A program made the position numbers and the translations under genes. The notes below the pieces were generated by a model, which saw only the letters and a program-made list of their open reading frames with translations, did not search any database and had not been told where the DNA came from. A stretch of 64,000 bases of DNA, taken from contig NC_034012.1 of assembly GCF_000346465.2 (NCBI RefSeq), forward strand, positions 3,547,488-3,611,487, written 5' to 3'. This stretch comes from Prunus persica. Lineage: Eukaryota; Streptophyta; Magnoliopsida; Rosales; Rosaceae. Of the stretch, positions 26,533 to 39,216 are shown one piece after another (position 1 is the first letter of the stretch; each line of letters starts with the position of its first letter).

Positions 26533-26901
26533 AAAAAAAAAAAGGATTTTAAACTTTAACGTTTTATTTTTTGTTTTAATATTTTGCTGTTTTCTTTTAT
26601 TTATTATGGGAGTTAAAATTGTTTAATTTTCTAATTTTATTTTCTATTCATCGCCTTAATTTTTCTAGTTTAATGTGTCTGGAGGTTGTAAGTGTTGGAT
26701 GTCTATAAAAGCTTTAAGGCAGCGTCTTCCACATGCTTTCACCACTCTAGGCTTACTTTCTTAGTTTTGACTTGTTTTTCTTATCTATTATTTGTTTCTT
26801 TATTTTTACTTTACTGTTAAAGCTTTATTTTATATATTATTTATATTTAAAGGTTTGAATTTGGGTTTTACAGAAAAGGAAAAAACACAATTTTAATAAC
26901 A
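26533..26901. mobile_element. Degenerate, internally deleted LTR
   Basis: Collinear with the solo LTR at 32787-33439. Shared blocks include TTTATTTATTATGGGAGTT, the TATA segment (CTATAAAAG, near 26704), GCAGCGTCTT against ACAGCGTCTT, and the end TTTTA[CG]-rich block with ATAACA. About 250 bp present in the other copy between the TATA box and the GCAGCGTCTT block are missing. The 5' end is blurred by a poly-A run and no target duplication is visible. Confidence 0.6.
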
Positions 26902-27134
26902 GAACTTTGTGGCACGTAAATGGATGCTACTGGACAGTGTAAGCTTAAGTGTTATGTGCAACAGTATATTTGTTTAGATTTCAAATATCCATATTGGTGT
27001 TCTTTTCCCATCGATCTACGATCATTGCCAACAACCGCCTTCTCAAAATTTTATTGCATATATTTATGTATAAACTATTTGTAGGGTCGAAATCATTCAT
27101 AATTGTTGACATATTAGTTATTGTTCTCTTTTAG

Positions 27135-27205
27135 CCATGATTTTCTTATGAAGATCAGTGATGGTGCTTATTTATGCATCCTTGGTGGCACTGGCACTTC
27201 ACACG
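27135..27205 (+). pseudogene. Fragment of a duplicated ABCB last exon
   Basis: The stretch matches the last coding part of the ABCB gene (about 26290-26350). Both contain ATGAAGATCA, TGATGGTGCTTATG-like sequence, CTTGGTGGCACT and CACTTCA. Two small insertions break the frame. It lies about 770 bp beyond the ABCB stop, past the LTR remnant. It is a relic of a partial tandem duplication or of a lost neighbouring ABCB gene. Confidence 0.65.
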
Positions 27206-27598
27206 AACCCTTCAATATGAGAAGGAAGAAGAAAATGGTGACTTGTTGAAGGAGAGGATCATCCTCCTTTCTCAGTCTCTCCTCTCTCCTCACGATAGCC
27301 ATTTTGTTTTGGCACACATTTGCAATTTTTATTTAGGATGATCTGATGATATTTTGTAGAAACAACACGAGTCAATTAAATACATATTTATATAGCATTC
27401 ATGAATCATGATAAAGCATTGTGCCATGAAAATTTGAAAGATAAAATATGCACACGCATGTCCTGACTACATCATGCCATGGAGGACAAACATGAACATG
27501 AAAACCCCAGCAATGACCAACAAATCCTCGTCATTTTGTGACAATAACAGAATTGTTAAAAAACGAAACTAACTACCAGATGAATGCTTGGGCAGGGC
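27206..27598. other. Intergenic spacer
   Basis: No coding sequence. The right part is the probable 3' UTR of the SH3P3 gene. Confidence 0.4.
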
Positions 27599-30500
27599 TC
27601 AGTAAACTTCTGCACTGAGATCGCTGGCTGGAAGCCGCTGGCGCTTCTCCACATAGGCTGATGGAAACCATCCTCCTTTACCTTTGCACTCTCCTTCTGA
27701 CCATCCTGATGGGCTCACCTGGATAATAAGTTTTTCAGAACAGTGAACAAACAAATATTAGACAAGTCAAATTTAAACAAGAAAAACCTAAGATTTGGCA
27801 ATGACAGAGAAACCTCAGTGACAGAGGGAGTCCACTCATAATTTAAGAGGCATTGGTTAATCAGCTTAGAATGTGTTGCCTGAAAGAGTACAACAGCATG
27901 GTCAGATTCTCGAGGAGGTTACCTTTCGTACAACAACATAGTCACCCACTGACAAGCTTAGTTCCTTCTCTGATGCAGCACTGAAAGAATGTGTTGCCTG
28001 AAAGAGTACAAAGATAGAAGTTCAGATTCTTCGAGGTACCTGAAATCTGGTGTGTGAGGGAGCCAGTTCAAGAAAATAGCTAAAAGAAGCCTTAAATCAG
28101 AGAATTAAGGGCCCTAGGGAAAATAAAAGAAACCCTCCAAGATTAGAAAAAGTAGTAGCATACTTCAGCCAAGAAGTACATTGTTTTCTCTGAGGAGTTC
28201 TCTTGTGGAATCACAGGAGGAGCAGACTCTTTCCGTTGTTTCTCTGAAACCATCTGACACAAAATCCAGGCCATGACATAAGTTCATATTTTTTTAATGG
28301 GAAAAAAATTTATTTTAAGACAATCCTGAGTGGAACTAACCTCAGCTTCAACCTCACCAAGAATGGCAGCCACTCTCAGATGGTAAGTCTTTTCTCCTTC
28401 AACCTTAACAAAGCTAAGCTTAATATGCGTATAACTGCATAATTATTATGATCTTCAACACAGAAACTCATATCCTGAAAATCATGAGCATTCTTACCAG
28501 TGCAACAAGCCTCTGGAAAGTCAGTCTTTGCTGCTGTGCTTCCACAGCAGCCAATGCAGCTGAAGCTTCTATACCCAGAACTGCCATGTTTGCTTTTAAT
28601 TCTTTCATCTTTGCTTCCGCTGCCTGCAGCTTTGCAACATTTTCAGGATTTGGGAGTTCTCTTACTCGTGCTTGTCTTCTGGAAACTTCTACGGCCTGTT
28701 TGTGTCTTATGGTCAATAATGAGTTTATAAGGCAAATCTTATCACGCATGATGAGATAGGAATGCGTTTTACCTGTGTCTCTGCTTCTTGCCTCATTCGA
28801 CTATAACGTTGAGCAAGATGGCGAGCATCTTCCAAAGGAGCACCAGCTATCATTGCTCTTAACGGATCTAAAATCTAATAACAAAGAGAATGATAAGTTG
28901 CATGCTTCATCTTAGTTCATTAATGAAATGTGCTTATACAAATTTAATTGTATTAAAAGTCCATTTGAAGTTGCAAGCTACTCAGAAGATTCAAATGTAA
29001 GTCTATTGTACTCCACTTAGTAACATTTCAAAATATAATTCTGAAACCACACACATGTGTACTTTAAAAATATTCATGAAAGACTTCATGTCCTGCACCA
29101 CAACACCAAATGACTACAATGCTTAGTCTTTCTTCACTTCTCCTTTAATTTTGGATGAGAAACTTACATACAAATGCTTAAATGAAACCATGGTTGAGAA
29201 ATAATTGCCAGAAATACAGAATACTTTTGTCATTGAAAAAAAAGTAATATAAAATTGATGTGTGTGTGTGTTTGCAGATGAATCATGTATCCAGCTGTGC
29301 GATAAAGAACTAATTTCTTCCAGAATCGTTTTAATAATTACAACATATGATAGAAAATATCCAATAATGTTTTCATTAGCAAAACATAAATAAAATTATA
29401 CTTAGAAGTCAACCTGTGAAGATAGCAGCTTATTGAAGTCTTCTTGTTCCTTTTCCACATGCTTACGAGCATCACCATATATAGATGCACCCTTAGCTAA
29501 AATTTTATCATTTGTGTTTTCAGCACCATATCTGCTACAATCCTCAGACAACTTGGTTCCTGACTACCACAAAAAGATTACAAATAATAACTGCAACTAC
29601 AAAGGCATTACATGTGTTCTATTTACTACGTGAAGTTAGAAGCTAAATTCCTAGGTTCTTCACTTCAATACACATTTCCCATTAGATAATCCAATGTCAT
29701 TTTAAATGAATACTAAATTTCTACCTGCTTCAATATGCTTATACCCTATGGCTGTGAACACTTCTGCTGCTCTAACAACTTCTTTCTGAAAATCCTGGGA
29801 ATAAATATGACGAAAATGATTTTAACAGATATAAGAAGTTTGGTACCAGAAAGATAGAATGAATAGAGCTTTTCAAGTTAATGTATAATGTCAAAATGGC
29901 TCTTGGTCATATCTGTACCTTTCCTGCACGAGTGGACCTGTACAGTTTCTCTAGCTGTTGATGTCTCTGCATCTCAACCTCATCTATTACCATAACATCT
30001 GAGCTTTCATAACCAGTCCCACTGAACTGCTTTATTACAGCCTGAAATTCAAAAAGACAATATAACTTCACAATTGATAGTAACAAATCGATGGAAGAAT
30101 ATTTTTTACAAGTTCAGAAACATAAAACAGCAAGAACGGAGGCATGGAAAAACATAATGGAGTTCTACAGTATTAGCTGAATTTGCACCAAAATGAACTT
30201 AAATATTTGAAGTAAGCAATCCGAAGGTAGTATCTTCTACACTTGTATCTCAACTACCATCAAGCATGCTATAAATTACATAAAGTATGTTCCCAAAATA
30301 ATCCACCACTACCAATTTCTGCCATAAAAAAAAGTACAGATAATTACCAAATTCGGGTCGATTTAAAAAAACGAATTCAACCTTCACAAATAAAGCATAA
30401 ATTCCAATTACATTTGATATATAGCCTGCAGCAGAGAAAACCCATTTGCTCCATTGATTTGGTTCTATAAAGATTACAGGAAAATGAGCCAAATTTGATT

Positions 30501-30889
30501 AATTCAATTAACTGCCAATCATTCTTCTCTCTTCTTAGGAAACAAACAGAGCATTCAGAAATCAGCAACAGTCAGTTACATTTCGATCCAATAACGAACT
30601 GGGTACCACTGGAAATCACTTCAACGTTAGTAAGCTATTCATTTATTTAGCAAATCACACAAGCATAAAGCCCATGCCGCATTTTCCCTGTAACCAAGCA
30701 GTGAACTATCCAACTTAAGAAAGAAAAAAAAAAGTGTTCGAAAAATCGGCCTAGGCGGCCGCGTAGGCGCTAAGGAACGAAGAGCAAGAGAATTATACTA
30801 AAGCAAATGAATGGGTATTCGCAAATCACCTGTTGCTGTTTTGCGACCTGCTCTCGGAGCTTACTGGCTTGTTTTCTTAAAGCATCCAT
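27599..30889 (-). CDS. SH3P3: SH3 domain-containing protein, SH3P3-like
   Basis: Plant SH3P family protein: an N-terminal BAR-like coiled-coil region plus a C-terminal SH3 domain. Arabidopsis relatives act with clathrin-coated vesicles, dynamin-like proteins and autophagosomes. Ten exons join in phase to give 348 residues: 30889-30830, 30041-29919, 29794-29725, 29559-29414, 28874-28773, 28695-28498, 28403-28341, 28253-28164, 27997-27923 and 27718-27599. It starts MDALRKQASKLREQ. Family signatures include QFSGTGYESSDVMVIDE, APLEDARHLAQRYSRMRQ and ANMAVLG. The SH3 domain (about residues 283-340) holds ELSLSVGDYVVVRK, GWSEGECKGKGGWFP and AYVEKRQRLP; the tail ends LSAEVY. SH3P3 fits better than SH3P1 or SH3P2 because of the VMVIDE segment and the short central region. 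The gene converges on ABCB9, as remembered for Arabidopsis. A partial duplicate of the exon 9 acceptor lies in its last intron (see 27814-27879). Confidence 0.93.
27814..27879 (-). other. Possible cryptic 66-nt exon from a duplicated splice acceptor
   Basis: The intron between SH3P3 exons 9 and 10 carries a second copy of the exon 9 acceptor: CTTTCAG followed by codons for ATHS, identical to true exon 9. The frame stays open for 22 codons to a GT donor (GAG/gtttct). Length and phase would let it splice in without a frameshift, but it would interrupt the SH3 domain, so routine use is unlikely. No expression evidence is available. Confidence 0.35.
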
Positions 30890-31938
30890 TTTTCTTCTTC
30901 AGGCTCTGTTTCCTTGAAGAAAAGCAAAGAATTGAGATCAAACTGAAAAAGAAGACAAATTGCTACGAGATTTAACGAGCCTTTGAGTTTGAAGCTTTAT
31001 GGATCTGAAACTCCGAAACCCAACCAGTGTTTCACATTTTGGTCTCTACTGGGTTGGGTTATGAACGATACAGAGCTGACGAGCTGCTCTGTTTTTTTGG
31101 GAAATGTTTGTGTGCTAGTGAGGTGTATGATCTTCTTAGGTTAATGACCGTCCGATGGAATTTGATTTAAAGATCTTCATTATGGGCCTAAAACAATGGA
31201 CTTACATTGGATCTTTAGTCTTGTCGTGAAGTCCACCTAATTGTTTGGGCTTTTTTCTAATTTGTGCTTGGATTATGGTGCAATTTTAAAATTTTAATGC
31301 AACAATGACTAATTTGAGAACTTAAATATCAATTATTAGATCATATATGAACGACAAAAATGCATCTTTCCCACCTTACGTCTTAATCATGAATCTTTAA
31401 TGTTAAATATTCAATTTGGGTCTTCATAAATAAAGATAATTATCCCCGTTCATTTATAATCTATATTTATATATTCTATGATTAATATTTATCCATGTAT
31501 ATAAAGCAAAAAGAAGAGAATGGTTAAAACATTCAAAATACAGAAAAATGCCCTTAGTTAATGCAAACATTAAGAATTGAAATTATTAATTAAACGAGGA
31601 TAATTAAAAGTAAAATCAGATAATATATCCTATTTTTATGGAACACAATTATCTATTATCTTTTTTAATTCTAAAATAAATTTGAAATTTTTTTTAAAAA
31701 AAAGCATCTCGCATGCACGGACGAAGAGGCTAGTATCCAATAAGTCAAGAATGTTGAAACATTTTGAGTGTGATGTGTGTGAATCATCAATTATAAATGT
31801 CCCCTCACCCACTTTAATTTTGTTATATATTAAAAGAACAAAAAGAAGAAGAAAAAAAGGTTCTCCACATAGCTTTTGACAAGGAACTTGTCGGTGTTTG
31901 TGGTGTTGTTTGTGAGATAAACATGATAATGGGGGGAG
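30890..31938. other. SH3P3 leader/promoter and intergenic spacer
   Basis: About 30890-31100 is the probable SH3P3 5' UTR and core promoter. The rest is AT-rich with no gene seen. Confidence 0.4.
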
Positions 31939-32098
31939 ATTCTCCAATAAGTATTTTATGTTAAGGATTGGTTACATACTTCTAATCTTTATCGTTGGAT
32001 TACATTCATTAAATGTGTTGGTAGTCTCTTAGATACAATTCAATAGTCGAGATTAGAAGTATGTAACCAATTCTTCACTTAAATGCTTATTGGAGAAT
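31939..32098. mobile_element. Short foldback MITE
   Basis: About 160 bp. The left arm ATTCTCCAATAAG and the right arm CTTATTGGAGAAT are perfect complements over 13 bp. Inner arms also pair (GGTTACATACTTCTAATC and its complement), leaving a loop of roughly 60 bp. The inverted similarity may extend about 5 bp further out on both sides. No clear target duplication. Confidence 0.65.
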
Positions 32099-32430
32099 AT
32101 CCCAATAAGAAGAATTCCTTATTGCAAGGATCTCTAGTTTTTTTTTTTTTTCCATTTGCAATGAACTAAATGCTTTTTTTTCTTTCTTCAACTTGTTGGT
32201 GTTAAAAACTTAGACTAGGATGATATTTCATCACTCAGAATGTGAGATGTGAGACTATAATATAGGAATTTAGTCAAAAAAGAACAAACTACTCCAATAT
32301 CCACTTTTTTCAAATTTTGAATTGAGATGACAGATGTATGTATGTGTTTCATTTGGCTTTTTTGTTAATCTCAATTATTCTAATTTGTTCTTTCTGTTGA
32401 TATGCCTTGTTGTCATTGACAATTGAGATT

Positions 32431-32572
32431 AGATGGCTCCACTAGCAATCATCTTTGAGCAAAAGAAGGTTAAGCCTATTTGTTCACTTACCTTAGATGG
32501 CTCCACTAGATGTCTCTATAGGCTGCATTCTTTTGCTTTCTCACAAGGTTAAAGCCTATTTGTTCACTTACT
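32431..32572. repeat. Diverged tandem duplication, unit about 65-80 bp
   Basis: TTAGATGGCTCCACTAG occurs twice, at about 32430 and 32494. Each copy is followed by AAGGTTAA(A)GCC and TATTTGTTCACTTAC. The middle of the two copies differs by a short insertion. Confidence 0.6.
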
Positions 32573-32786
32573 TGCCTAATTTGGTTTCGACTAAGTTGTG
32601 AACTTGTTACTTTTTTTCCCCTTTTCACAAATGACAACATATCTATAAATTATTTTCACACCATATCAACAAACTCACAATAAAACATGATCTAAACAAA
32701 TATATATCTTTATATTATTCATGAGAGTCGAATTTGAAACCTTCAACTAAATGAAGACAACTACCGATAGACTAAAGACTAATTCT

Positions 32787-33439
32787 TGTTGGAATTTTAA
32801 AAGGTTTTAAAAATTTAACCGTTTTATTTATTTAATTATTTTGGCTGTTTTATTTTATTTATTATGGGAGTTATAAATATTTAATATTCAGATTTTATTT
32901 CTGGTTGGTGAATGCCTTAATTTTTTAGTTGGTGAACTTTTATGGTTGGTGAAGGTTACATGTTTTTGGATGCCTATAAAAGGTCACTCCTCCTTCACAT
33001 TTGAATACACACAATACATGATCAGAATATCACATACACATTCTAATTTTCTCCTTTTCTACTTTTACATATATTATCTACTTTATTATTATTATTTTGG
33101 GTAATGGTTATGTGACTTGAATACCTATATCTGTCTATGAACGTGCTCATAGTGGATCTTGAGTTTATGTACAAGGGGTCTTATCTTGGAGTCTTGTAGA
33201 CCGTCAGTACCTGCACATAGGGAGGCTACAAAGGCTTTAGGACAGCGTCTTTGATGTACTTTATCATACCAAACTCACCTTCTTACTTATTATTTATTTT
33301 CCTTTTACTTACCTATTATTTTGTTTTCTTCAATTTCATTATATCTTCAAAGTTTTCCAATTTGTTTATATGTTATTTATAATATAAATATTTTGTATTT
33401 GGCTTTACGGAAAGGGGAAAATTATTATTTTTTATAACA
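32787..33439 (+). mobile_element. Solo LTR of a retrotransposon
   Basis: A 653-bp block starts TGTTGG and ends ATAACA (TG...CA). It is flanked by a perfect 5-bp target duplication, ATTCT, at 32782-32786 and 33440-33444. A TATA box (TATAAAAG, 32975-32982) supports a plus-strand LTR promoter. No internal retroviral-type genes adjoin it, so recombination between two LTRs probably removed the body. A decayed relative lies at 26533-26901. Confidence 0.85.
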
Positions 33440-33868
33440 ATTCTAACTTATCAAGTATGCACATATTTATTTATGGACATTACGCTCTAAAACAGGTTCT
33501 AAATACATAATAATACACATAAAATATGCTTAACACACACCGTGAAGGGGAGAAACACTTGTGCCAATCACATTATGCCACGAGTGATAATTTTTTCACT
33601 TGGCAAAACGTGATTAGTTGAGATAGCAAAATAATGTTACTCCCATTTCATATAAGTTTTTCTCCATAGAGTGAGCCTGTCCTAACTAGTAAGAAAACTA
33701 ATCATCCATGCTTGAAGAAGAATGGTCAGAAATGGGAGACGCGGTTTTTTTTTGTTTAGAGACAAGGAGAAAATTCAGTTTACAGATTGAAATTTAAATC
33801 CAAACATAAAAACGCAATCACCATAAACTATTTATTTATTCTTTCAAATTGCTCACTAGTTATTATAT

Positions 33869-34085
33869 GGGAGACTTTGGAAAAGCCCAAAGGAGAGAGA
33901 AATTTTTTAAAAGAAGCCAAAATAGACAAAATTGCCCTTATTTATTTTTTGATTTCCTAAGGAATCCTTTACATTTGCATGTCTTTGATTTGAAAGTTGA
34001 GAGGTTTTTCTGTCTTTTTTGAAAAAGCTTTGGCTTTTTCCAAAAGTGAAAGTTTTTTTATGAGTAAAACCTAAATTTACTTTAT
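33869..34085. mobile_element. MITE copy 1 (two copies in the window)
   Basis: About 215 bp closely matching 62998-63221, with only scattered differences. Shared blocks include GGGAGACTTTGGAAAA, AAATTGCCCTTATTTATTTT, CATTTGCATGTCTTTGATTT and TTTTTCCAAAAGTGAAAG. The segment near the left end (CTTTGGAAAAGCC) is complementary to GGCTTTTTCCAAAAG near the right end, an imperfect inverted repeat. Superfamily not assigned. Confidence 0.65.
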
Positions 34086-35107
34086 TTTATATTATCAATG
34101 TGTATAATAAGTTCCCTAACTAAGTAATTTAAGCCAACTAGACAAATTTTGCCCAAAGCATTGTATATACTATTTGTAGTAGCTTTTGCTGAGCACCATA
34201 TCAAAATTTCCAAATCACATCACATTTGAGCCAACTCTACCTCCAAGTTCCAACCATAAAATAATAATGACAGTCACAGGCTCACATAGAATCACATGCA
34301 GCCCAGATCCATTATTAGTATGTACATCCCTAATCCAACCAAACACCCCCAAGAAAAAGCAAAAAAAATTCATTAGGTCCGTCCAACAATAACACCAAAT
34401 TAAACACGACACATTGGCAATTGGAATTTGGAACCCAAAATTTTAATACCAAAAAAAAAAAAAAACATGTGAAAATTGCACACCACACACACCCCATTTG
34501 TTCTACTTCTAGCCACATTTCCAAGAACTGACCCACCCGACCCCAAAATATTTTGGTTATTTTTCTTCCCACTCTGCACTAACATTCCGAATTTCAAAAT
34601 TTTTTGAAAAATCCACATCAGGATCCCACCCTTCACAAAATGACACTTGCATTGAAATTAGGCCCTCAGACTCGGACATCTTTCTCCAATTTTTAGTACC
34701 CAAAAAAATAAACAAAGAAATTAGTTTTTTTTATTTACCAAAAATAAAGAAAAACAAATAAAATTAGCCCAACCAAACACGCAGAATCTTGATATACAGA
34801 ACAGAGAGAGACAGAGCCTCGCCTCCTTTGCACAACAATTCATTCGGAAATCCCAATATAGAGGGGAAAGTTCTCATCCCCTTCCAAGTCGTTCCATTGT
34901 TACCATTTCAAGGTTTTTACTTTTTTGTTTTTGTTTTTAAATTTTGTTTTGTTTTTGAAAAACATATATCCAGTTGCCCTCACAGTCCCACATAAGACAC
35001 TTTCAGAGGCAGAAGAGAATCGGGGGGGGTCTTGAACAAGAGGATCTATCATCTGCGAGAGACCCATTCTTGTACATCCCCAACAAGAGGAGAGAGAGCC
35101 TATAATC
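34086..35107. promoter_or_regulatory. Promoter and leader of the 35.1-kb gene
   Basis: Non-coding. The right end (about 34980-35107) reads like a 5' UTR (GAGAGAGAGCC, then the start codon). No specific motif can be supported. Confidence 0.35.
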
Positions 35108-36669
35108 ATGCCATCAGGTGCTAAGAAGAGAAAAGCTGCCAAGAAAAAGAAAGAAAAGGAAACCCACAATGGCAAATCCTCAACCGACGACAATCCTCAA
35201 GGTGCTTTGTTTATTCATGCATGTCCTTTATTTTATTGCATCAATCCCACACTTACCCATATGGCACTCAATTGCTCTTGCACCTTTTTCAGTGTTTCTT
35301 CTGGTTATTTTTTCAATTTGGGCTAATTGGTATTTGCTGGTTTCTTTTGTTTTGCTCTGGTTTGGTTCGATTTTTTTGATTGAATTGAGAGTCAATCTTT
35401 GGTTTTGGTTAATTTTGCCCATTTGGGTAAATGGGTATTTGCTAATGTCATTTGTTTAGCTTTGTTCTGGTTGAAACAATTGTGTTTGAGTGTTAATTAC
35501 GCATCTCTCTATTCATTCTCTATGCGTCTCTAATGTTACTTTCGGTTTTCTCTTTTCTTCGGTTAAAATTGGCTTAATGGGTTCTTGTTGAAGTCCCAGC
35601 TTTGCTTGATTTTGATTGAAACTCTTGTGATTGAATCAAACCATGTTAGGAAATAATGAAGTGACCTCCCAAGATGAGAAAGGAAGTGATGGTGGTGAGG
35701 TTGGCTGCACTGCATTTCAGGAGCATCATAACCAGCAGGATCCATTTAAGAAGAGCAATGAGGAGCTGGGCGAGCGAGGCCCATCATCAGTTCCACCAGT
35801 TGTTTCTGAGGATAAGTCCGGGAAGGGAGCTCCTAGTGGTGTGGAGGCTGTTCAGAAGGTTGGATTGAAGAACGATGATGGTGTTAGAATTGAGAGGGAA
35901 TTGAAACAGGATTCCGCAAGCAAAAATGTGATTATTGAGGATGCGAAATCTGCAAAGGGATCACATAATGGGGATGATAGAAGCTCAAGCAGTAGTAGTT
36001 CAGATGACGAGTCTCGAGTTGTTGAGAGGAGGCAGAAGGAGGATTCCTATGCTTCAGTTTCAGAGGAGAAACCTCATAATGATTTGGTAAGGTCAATTGA
36101 TTCTTCACCACCAGAAGTGATTCAGACTACCGAAGGTGCACCAGCTGTGAAGAATACAAGTTCAGTTACAGAGAGTACACCGGTTGAAAGTTCAGTTTTC
36201 TCCAATGTTGTAGTAAAAACGGGGTTGGAGAATGGTGCAGAGAAATTGTTGCCTACTGGAACTCCTGTAACTTTGACGGATCCTGTATTAAAGAAAATTG
36301 AGAATAGAACATCTCCGTTACTGAATGAGACTGCTAAGGCGTCTTCAAGTATGGTGGAATCTGTTTCTAGAGAAAATGAGAGTAAAGTATTGCCATCATT
36401 AGGTACTTCTCGGGCTCAAGTTAGTAATGATGCTGAATCCAGCAAAAATCCTGAGATTCCAGAATATTCTGAAAAGCAGGTATTGCCTGCATATTCTTTT
36501 CTTCATTGAAAGTTTGATGTCAGATCTCTTTTTGCCTTGATAATTGAATGCAATTTCTTCGATGGAATTTATGCAGCCTCTGGTAACTCCGGCCCCACCA
36601 GTTCCCCGAAAAACATCTTGGTTTAGCTGCTGTGGAATTCTGGAAGTGATAACAGGCTCCAGTAGATAA
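35108..36669 (+). CDS. Uncharacterised lysine/serine-rich plant protein
   Basis: Function unknown. Three exons, 35108-35201, 35650-36479 and 36577-36669, join in phase to give 338 residues. The N-terminus is strongly basic (GAKKRKAAKKKKEK), like a nuclear or nucleolar signal. The middle is hydrophilic and predicted disordered, with a Ser run followed by acidic residues. The C-terminus is conserved in style: PPVPRKTSWFSCCG then LEVITGSSR, with a Cys pair that could be lipid-modified (inference). I recall a similar C-terminal TSWxSCCGxxEV signature in unnamed plant proteins. Its position next to SH3P3 suggests it corresponds to Arabidopsis At4g18070; this is memory-based. Sequence to about 37850 may hold a spliced 3' UTR, since an acceptor-like site (GATGCAG) occurs near 37758. 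Confidence 0.8.
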
Positions 36670-38584
36670 GTTCAGGTTGGGATTTTTCTACCTTTTATTT
36701 GTGGATATATATTTTTTTTGTTCTCAAGTTTTGCTTTATTACTTACTGCTCAAAATGTAATTTTTGTCCATGTGTATATAGAGCAGACTGGGTCACTAGA
36801 GAAGTGAGAGTCTTTAGGATGTTACAGGGATGTCATACTTGTTTTGTGTTATAACTGTTAACTGTGTTTCAGAAATTTTGAATTCTTGATCTTTTCCAAC
36901 TAAGGTCTAGTAGGTGTCCGATTTATGCTTGTGTAGATTGCAGTTTTAGTGAAAAATAGTAGCTAAGGAATGAAACTGTTAAGATTCTTTGTCCTGAAAT
37001 TCCTCAGTTACTATTTTCTCATGAAAGGTTTTTATTTGGTTATTATGTTGCCTATGACATAAATAGGGGATGGAGGATTGTGTTTGATGTGTTGTATAAT
37101 GTGTTTATTTTACTGAATTTATAAGGGAACTTTACTTACAAATCTAGTGGAATTGTCACACTACAGGTGTTGAGTAGCAAAGCAGAGAGAAGAAAGTAAG
37201 GATATAACAGTACTTTGGGTCAGAATTTTGGGTTTTTGGTTTTTGGTTTAAAAGAGGAGATTGTTGAGGCTTCTTCATAAGAGGGACTTATTCAGTACTT
37301 AAGGTTTTAACCTGGCCTCACAGAGAAGGAATTGGTATTGGATAGACATAGGAAATACAAGAGTTCTAGGAGTCATCTTGACATCCACATTCCCTTATTC
37401 CTAAATTAAAGGACCTATCTTGTGTTAAGGTTCTGCTAAAGTTTGTTTAATTTATCTCCCTTGATTTTAGATTGTTCATGGATTGTAAATACTTGGTAGA
37501 GATCGTACTAGAAATTAAAAGAACGGGGTATCATATTTTGCTCTTTGAGGAGCCCATTTTTTTCTGCTTATACTTTTCTTTTATCTTTAAGGACCTATAC
37601 TTTTAGATTCAATCTTACGGCACTCAGCCAGAATTGAGATATGTGCGTTGCCTTCCTACTTAACAATTTTATTTGGACTTGACTGATGCCACAGTTTAAG
37701 GTTTTAGTACCTTTCAAACTGAATGTTGGTTGATTTTTGTAGGTTTTGTCTGATGCAGAACGAAGCACGAAGGGTTTCAGTGGACTCTTTAAGCTTGTGA
37801 AAGTGAAGACCCTTCAGAGAGTTTTATGATATTTTGATATTAGAACTTTATAAATTTTCCCTAAAGAATAATGGGCAAGAGGCCTGATTATATTTGTGGT
37901 GATAGTGTCGGGAATGGTAGGCAGCTGTATATCTCCTGCTTTTACAACCTTTCTTTCTTGTTAATTTTGCAGAATAGTTTTCTATGTCGATTTTAGTTCC
38001 TTTTTTGCATTGGTAGGCCAATGGTGTGACATAAATTTGCAAAAACTTTTTTAATATCAAACTTCACTTGATGTTTGTGATGGATCTGGCTTTTTCGTAT
38101 ACATAATATGAAAATTTCTGCCCCTCTATATATAACCTCATGGTGGAACTGTTTGATGTATGGATTTTTTCGTCAACAAATTTGTGTTGTTTATTTGACA
38201 TGTTGGGCTCTTGTAGTCATTAGGTTTTTGTCGAGGATTAGACGCTTGTGTGCATCCATTGCTGGTTTAGTTACCTTATCGATTGCAGTTGAAAAATGTT
38301 CTCTTTACCCCTTGGATTGATTCGGTGCATATGGCATGCATTTGCTTCATAGAAAAAACTGCTAAACAATCATGTAAATTTTATTTTTAGTACTATTTAT
38401 TGTTGCTATATAAATCGAATACAAATCAATCAAATCATATCACACTATTGACACCGAAACCATGGGCAGGTTTATACAAAGGAAAAAAAGGGTAGGATGA
38501 GGGTGAAAAGAAAAGAAAATTAAACAAAACAATGCACACACAGAGACAGCACACAAACACAAAAGTCATTCAACTTTTCCAACT
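36670..38584. other. Probable spliced 3' UTR and intergenic spacer
   Basis: No coding sequence. Its base composition resembles transcribed plant intron and UTR sequence up to about 37850. From about 38340 it is the 3' flank of the AWPM-19 gene. Confidence 0.35.
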
Positions 38585-39177
38585 TCATCTCCTTGATGCA
38601 GCACTATGAATGGCTGCTATATACAGAAGCTGCGTAGCTGAAAGGATGATCAAGAATGCCTCCAGTGTTCTCTGCACGAAACAGAGCAAGTATGTTTCAA
38701 TATAAAATCTCTGGAAGATTAAGGTTTGAATAGAAAAGAATTTCTTTTCATCTTACCAGACGGGCATTTCTGATACGAAGCTCTATCTCCTTGCAAGCAA
38801 AGCTGCACGAATTAGGTACCCGGTTAGCATAATATAAAGAGAAAATAGTTTGAAGAATTTGTATACATGTGCTGTTTTAGGATGGCAATAAGTAAGTACC
38901 CCATGGCAAGGAGGGTGAGGGTCCAGGCAACGGTAGCAGCTGCGGCTGCAGATGGCAAGCTATCAGCTGTCCAAGATCGAATATGGTTGATTCCGGAAAT
39001 GGCTGAAGCAGCACCAACAACTCCGGCAATCAAAGCGAATGTTACAAAGAACCCGGTTGCAGCATTTCCCATTGGGAAGTATATGGGTGAGAAATGTGCT
39101 GGGAGATCAAAACCAGGACCTGCAAAGCCTCACTCAGATTTAGCAAATGGAGAGTGCATGTGATGTAAAGTCTAAAC

Positions 39178-39216
<39 letters not shown>

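Noticed and set aside
30720..30780. GC-rich CCTAGGCGGCCGCGTAGGCG motif in SH3P3 intron 1 as a regulatory site
   Set aside because: Similar short GC-rich phrases are common plant repeat debris (a related one is near 10550); a single copy gives no support for function.
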